Shown: one piece after another, positions 48,701 to 54,700 of the stretch
Numbering within the stretch: the stretch's first letter is position 1
How the letters are laid out: each line of letters starts with the position of its first letter
Assembly (NCBI GenBank): GCA_022494885.1
Contig: JAGVSM010003801.1
Location: 1-64,000, forward strand
Length of the DNA stretch: 64,000 nt
Source of the DNA: Micrasema longulum
Lineage: Eukaryota > Arthropoda > Insecta > Trichoptera > Brachycentridae
Direction of reading: 5' to 3'
Translations under genes and position numbers: made by a program
The notes under the pieces: model-generated
Databases searched by the model: none
Seen by the model: the letters and a program-made list of their open reading frames with translations, nothing else
What the model was told of the DNA's origin: nothing

Positions 48701-51700
48701 TTATTGATCATTGATCTTAAAGATTTTCCTGGCAAAAAAAATCAGTACCCAGTGGATTGTTATTGAAGTTCAAATTTATTTATTTATTTTATTTGACATT
48801 TTATGTACATATACAATATATATACAAAATTATAAATACATGGACATATTGAATCTAACAATTTTATACAAAAATTAAAAACAACGATTAACAAAATAAA
48901 AATATTTTTTTTTAAATTAACACTATACTATGCATAGAGGAGAGGGGATGGAAAGGAAAGAAGAAGGATAAAGGAACAATTTAAATATTTAGATTAGTGA
49001 CGTTTCAATCTTGACTTAAATGTAAATAAATCGTGAGTAGAGAGAAATATGGATGTTCAAACACAGGCAAAATGGTCAATGTTACACAATGGGTAAAGTG
49101 GCCATTTAAACCAGCCAATAAAAATAAAGATAAACAAATAATTGTAAAACGAACTCCCTTTCTAAACACCAACATATGAGTCCAATAGAGGTCAAAGAGA
49201 GGTCAAAGCGTTAAATATAAAATTCTGATATAAAATTATACAAAAACAATATTTATTTAATGAAATATGTACACTTTAAGGGTCATTTACAAAATCAGAA
49301 TCGACATAAAAAAACATACATATTGTGAAATATTTATTCTAAGAATGTTTTGAGTTTGTTTTTTTTTTGTAAATTCAACCCCTTACAAAATTCACGAGCA
49401 GCTTTTCCAGCTTTATTTCCTCGATTGAACGGGAATAGAAGGAGGTGTCGAAAATGCTCACTTTCGTCTACTTGACATTCCATTTTTAAGGCTTGTAATA
49501 AAATAAAATAATATATGTAACGTAAAAGCAAACACAATATCTTATGGATGAGAACTTTTTTTTTCAAATGACGTTTAACTTTTTCTATTTTGTTTTACGT
49601 TTGATGCCTTTTTTTTAAATTTAAAAAACATATGGACACATCATCATTCCCCTTTCCCATAAGTACACCAATCGCCGCTTATCTTGATAATTTTTGTTAC
49701 ATAAATGTAAAATGATCAGTCTTACGCTTCAGGTACCAGTCCAGGATCTATAAAATATTCTAGTGTACAAACACCCTTTTAAATAAATATTCCAAATCAA
49801 CTATGTCGGGAATCGAACCCGCGACTTCTTGCATGGTTGGCTAACGCGCTGACCATTACACCACAAGGCTGACAAATACAAACACAACTTATGTTGACAT
49901 TTTGTACTTATTGAATACACTATCTACCCACTAAAAAACAGCTGTAATTCTAAAATGTGAAAATTTACATTTAAAAAATAATGAAAGTACAAATTTAGAC
50001 CAATTTTTTATCAGTCTGGTGTTTTAGTTGACTGGTTGCCAAAGTGCATATAAAATTGAGCATAATTTCATTGTTGTTTTATTAAATTATTGCAAGAAGG
50101 AATGTTTCAAATAAATATTTGCCTTTTTTACATTATCTTACTCTACGCTTTCTTCGTTCATAGTTTGTTATAATTATTTGCCTCTTACAGCAAATTTAAA
50201 TTCCATGCACGATTTGTACTTTTAAGTGACCGACCGAAGTTTCGGTTTCGGTTTCAGTTTTGGCTAGTTTCGGCCAGTGAAACAAGTTTCGGCGGTGGTT
50301 TCGGTTCCGCCTAAAAATTGGTTGAAAACTGCGATCGGGATGTGTCACATTACGTTTGGCTGTACTTGGGTGCATCTTATTACTTGCGATTCGGTCGCGT
50401 GACCTGTGACTTGTGACCTTTAGTTTTTTTCGGCGTTCGGCCGATGAGTGTTTTTAGTTGTCAAGTTAAATTTGTACTATTTCATTGTATATTTTATTTA
50501 ACACTCATTTTAACTCGTAAGGTTTGACAATAAAAACACCTAAGTTTGGGCGTTTTATTATGACTTTCAACGTATTTAAATATATTCCGATTTCAGTTTT
50601 CGTTTCGGTCAATACTAGAACAGAAGCTGAAATTTGTTTTAGATTTAAGCCAATGCTAGATTATAGTTTTGATTTAAGGTCATTTATAAACAAATACGAT
50701 TACTTCGATTTTTATATATCTTTAGCTTTTAATCTTTATTTTCTATTGAATATGTTATGTAACTTGAATTATAAAAATAAAACTATAATTTTATTGGTTG
50801 GAAAAAATTGCCATTTGGCAATAAGCCCGCCAATGTACTAATATGATTGTGTACAAAAAGTTAAATAAATAAATAAACAGATTGGAAGACGAAATTCGGT
50901 ATAGGTCTCGGCCAATACTAGAAAAGATTCTGAAATCCGGTTTCGATTTTGGTTTCAGTCAATACTAGATTAGAAGTCAAAATTCAGTCTAGGTTTTGGT
51001 TTCGGCCAATACTAGATTAGAAGTCAAAATTCAGTCTAGGTTTTGGTTTCGGCCAATACTAGATTAGAAGTCAAAATTCAGTCTAGGTTTTGGTTTCGGC
51101 CAACACTAGATTAGAAGTCAAAATTCAGTCTAGGTTTTGGTTTCGGCCAATACTAGATTAGAAGTCAAAATTCAGTCTAGGTTTTGGTTTCGGCCAACAC
51201 TAGATTAGAAGCCAAAATTTGGTCTAGGTTTCGGTTTCAGCCAATATTAGAATAGAATCGGAAATTCAGTTTCGGTTTTTGTTTCGGCTGAAAATCTTGT
51301 TTCGGTCGGTCACTCATACCACCTACATACTAGATTCCTAAAGTTTTCAGATCAATAAGATAATAGAGGCAGATTCTTCAACTGAATATGTTTTGTATGA
51401 AACTCTAAAGAAATTCGGCACCGTAAAAAATAAAGAGAAAATCGCATGATAATTTATGATTGATAGTTGCCAATGACAATTAAAATACTAAAAAGTATAT
51501 TTTCTGTAACAAGATAGCTTTCTACCACGATGAAACGGAACGATTGACATAATTGTACCGAAGTAAAAACAACTCCAGTTTTATTATTAACATTTTTGAA
51601 GAATTTACTTTGTGGTCAGACATTTCAATAAATGTTAGTTAATATTTGTGTGTAACCACTTACCGACTTTTTTACCTTGTTCTGACTTGTCTACCAGTTT

Positions 51701-54700
51701 TAAGACGTACTAAATTCGTGAACCAGATGCATCGTATTTCGATCATCTATTTATTTATTTAACTTTTTGTTCATGTTATTTGTACATTGGCGGGCTTATT
51801 GCCAAATGGCAATTTCTTCCAACCAACCAATAAAATAAAAGTTTTATTTTTATAATTCAAGTTACAGAACATATTCAATAGAAAAAAAAATATTAAAAAG
51901 CAAAAGATATATAAAAATAGAAATAAACGTATTTGTTTATAAATTACCTTAAATCAAAACTATTACTCAATGGGAAAAGGGAAAAAAGAGGAAAGAGGAA
52001 AAAGGAAAGGAGAAGAAATTCAGGAAGAGAAAGGAGATGTTTCTTCAGACGTGATTTAAACAGAGATAATGTTGTAACATCTTTGATGGTGGATGGGAGA
52101 TGATTCCACAGGCAAGCCGCATGGACACTATATGAGTTAGATAAGAAAGAGGAATTGTGGATGGGTATTAAGAGAGTGCCTCGAGAATTAGAACGAAGAG
52201 GTAAACCATGAACTGATAAGCGTAGAAATTTTTCACGCAGGTATATTTGAGCGTTAGGACGATGACGTACCTTAAACAGAAGTGAGAGGGAGTGATAGTC
52301 TCTCCACTGTCTAATTTTGAGCCATTTCAGTTACCTACGATAATCAGAAATGTGGTCATATTTCCTAAGACCAAAAATGTACCTTATGCATGTATTCTGA
52401 AGTAGTTCAAGTTTATCGAGTTGCTTACCGCTCAAATCAGTCATGGAAACATCAGCGTAATCTAGAATAAGTAGTAGTAATGCTTGTACAAAGGTGCATT
52501 TAGTGTCAATGTGTAAGAATTTTCGCAACCTTCTAAGTGAGTGTAGACTGAAAAATATTTTGCGGCTTAATTCATTAGTATGAGCTCGCCAGCAGAGATG
52601 TTCATCCATTTGTACTCCTAGATTTTTTTACGGATTTCCTGTATTGAATATTGGTACCATTGACAATAAAAGGATTAATTATCTTTAAAACGTCAAATAT
52701 TATTTAACATGATATAAAAATATCCGTTCTATGTAAAATAAAGTTTTACATTTCAAATTCAAAGTTAATTAATTCAATTACTCATATTTAATGACTATTT
52801 AGTTATCTACTCTGTTGTGTCAATCAATGTTTCCGCGTGCACAATAAAATTTGAGAGAAATCAACAGATTGCTTTTTTTAAACTTTACATTTGTGTTATG
52901 ATTATATATTTTCCCATCGTGCAACATTACGCGTTGACTTCAGTTAAGCGCGCGGCGAAAGTGGGACATGGTGGGGGGATTTTCGGACACATTCTGATGT
53001 ATTCAAATATGATTCTACTATTCCTTTATGTAAGCATCTACTTTATGTCGTTTTGTTTAGATTCAAAATGAATAATATTGCTTTTTTTTCATTAAGTGTA
53101 AGTAAGTTTGTGCTTGTGCATTTAGTCAACATAGTTGGGTCTTCGTTTATGTCATTGTTTGTCAATACATCTGTTTGATTTTTTTGGAATAGACCAATGT
53201 CGTCGCCATGTCTGCCTAGATCATGCCATGACTATAACTAATGTACATTTAAATTGATTCTAAGATTGTTTAGGTTATCAATCAATATATTATGATATCA
53301 TTTATGCCAATATATTATGGCTTTAATTTTTAAAAAACATTTGGTCTCTTAACAAAATATTTTTATTAATTAATTACCGATTATGCGATTTCCAAAACAT
53401 CATAACTTTTTAAACAAATGAGATACATTAAATATATAAAGAAATTGTCAATTCAAAACGGCAAAAATAGGACTCTCGCGCTTTATCCTCTAAGGTACAG
53501 AATAAGAAAATTTCACTTTTTTCACATTTTTAAAGTAATAAAGGTCTATGAAATGCTGTCCAGTAAAAAAGTTTTTTTGCTAATTATTACTAGCATAAAA
53601 AATATTTTTAAATTCGTAATTTTGAATTCGCGCAAAAACAGTAATTCCATTGGCCACGCTCCTAGTACATCACGAATCATGTTTATTTGTTCCTGGCCAT
53701 TGAAATTAGTTTAGAACATTATCACGAACCTTGACGCCACAACAACCGAGGCCCAACACGTCTCATTTTTCTGGCTACGTATTTTAATTAAATTTATTTT
53801 TTACATGTAGGTATGTATTTTATTTTATTTTATTTTGGAAATCAACAGTTCTACATACATATTTATAGTAAACAAACAGATATAGTGTATAAACTCAGAA
53901 CTAATAACAGATTTCCACAAAGTATACAAAGTTAGTTAAGAAAATATATTACATATCGAATAAATACATAGATGTTTATACATATAAAAACGTTATTTTT
54001 ATGTACTCTTAAACATTTTTTAATAATCAAAGAATTTTTAATATTTATAAGGACATTAAGTTATTGTATATTGGGCGGGATTAGGACAAGAGTGCTTGAA
54101 GAGAGGATACTGGGAGTTTTACTCAATTCTGACCTATCGCTGGACGCTCAAATTAGTAGAACGATAAGTTCATGCTTCTACCAGCTGAGACAAATTAAAT
54201 GCATGCAAAAATTTGACGGTTGATGCCGCCCGTCAATTAATAAATGCGTTTGTAGTGTCTAGAGTCGATTATTGTTATGGTATCTATGTAGGTCTACCAA
54301 TGAACAAAATGACTCGCCTACAATCTGTATTGAATGCCGCAGCGAGACTTATTTTCGAATCTCTAAGTTCAGTCATATCACTCCACTACTTCGGGAACTA
54401 CACTGGCTACGTTTTCCACAGAGGGTCGAATACAAACTCTGTCGGCTTATGTATAAGCCACTGCACAACTCGGCTCCGGAATATCTAAGGGAACTATGCA
54501 TTCCAGATGAACTAGCTGACAGGCGTCTCACGCTTAGATCAACTACGTCTACGGCGAGAGGAAAAGTTATTATACCTCTACGCAAACAGCGCACTAAATT
54601 TGGTGAACGCGCATTTGCGGTCGCAGGTCCTATGGCATGGAATGCTCTCCCAGCAGAGGTGTGAGGCTGTGAAAGTGAAGTGATGTTTCGGAAAAAACTT

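Larger units (their letters stand above)
50225..51314. mobile_element. TIR element (AGTGACCGACCGAA ends) with an internal 47-bp array
   Basis: AGTGACCGACCGAA at 50225 is mirrored by TTCGGTCGGTCACT ending at 51314. Both ends run into TTTCGGTTTCGG-type repeats. A LINE 3' end (about 50640-50875) is inserted inside. No transposase, so non-autonomous. Superfamily not assigned. Confidence 0.82.

Noticed and set aside
50895..51290. 47-bp array considered as a protein repeat
   Set aside because: The period is not a multiple of three and stops occur in all frames.
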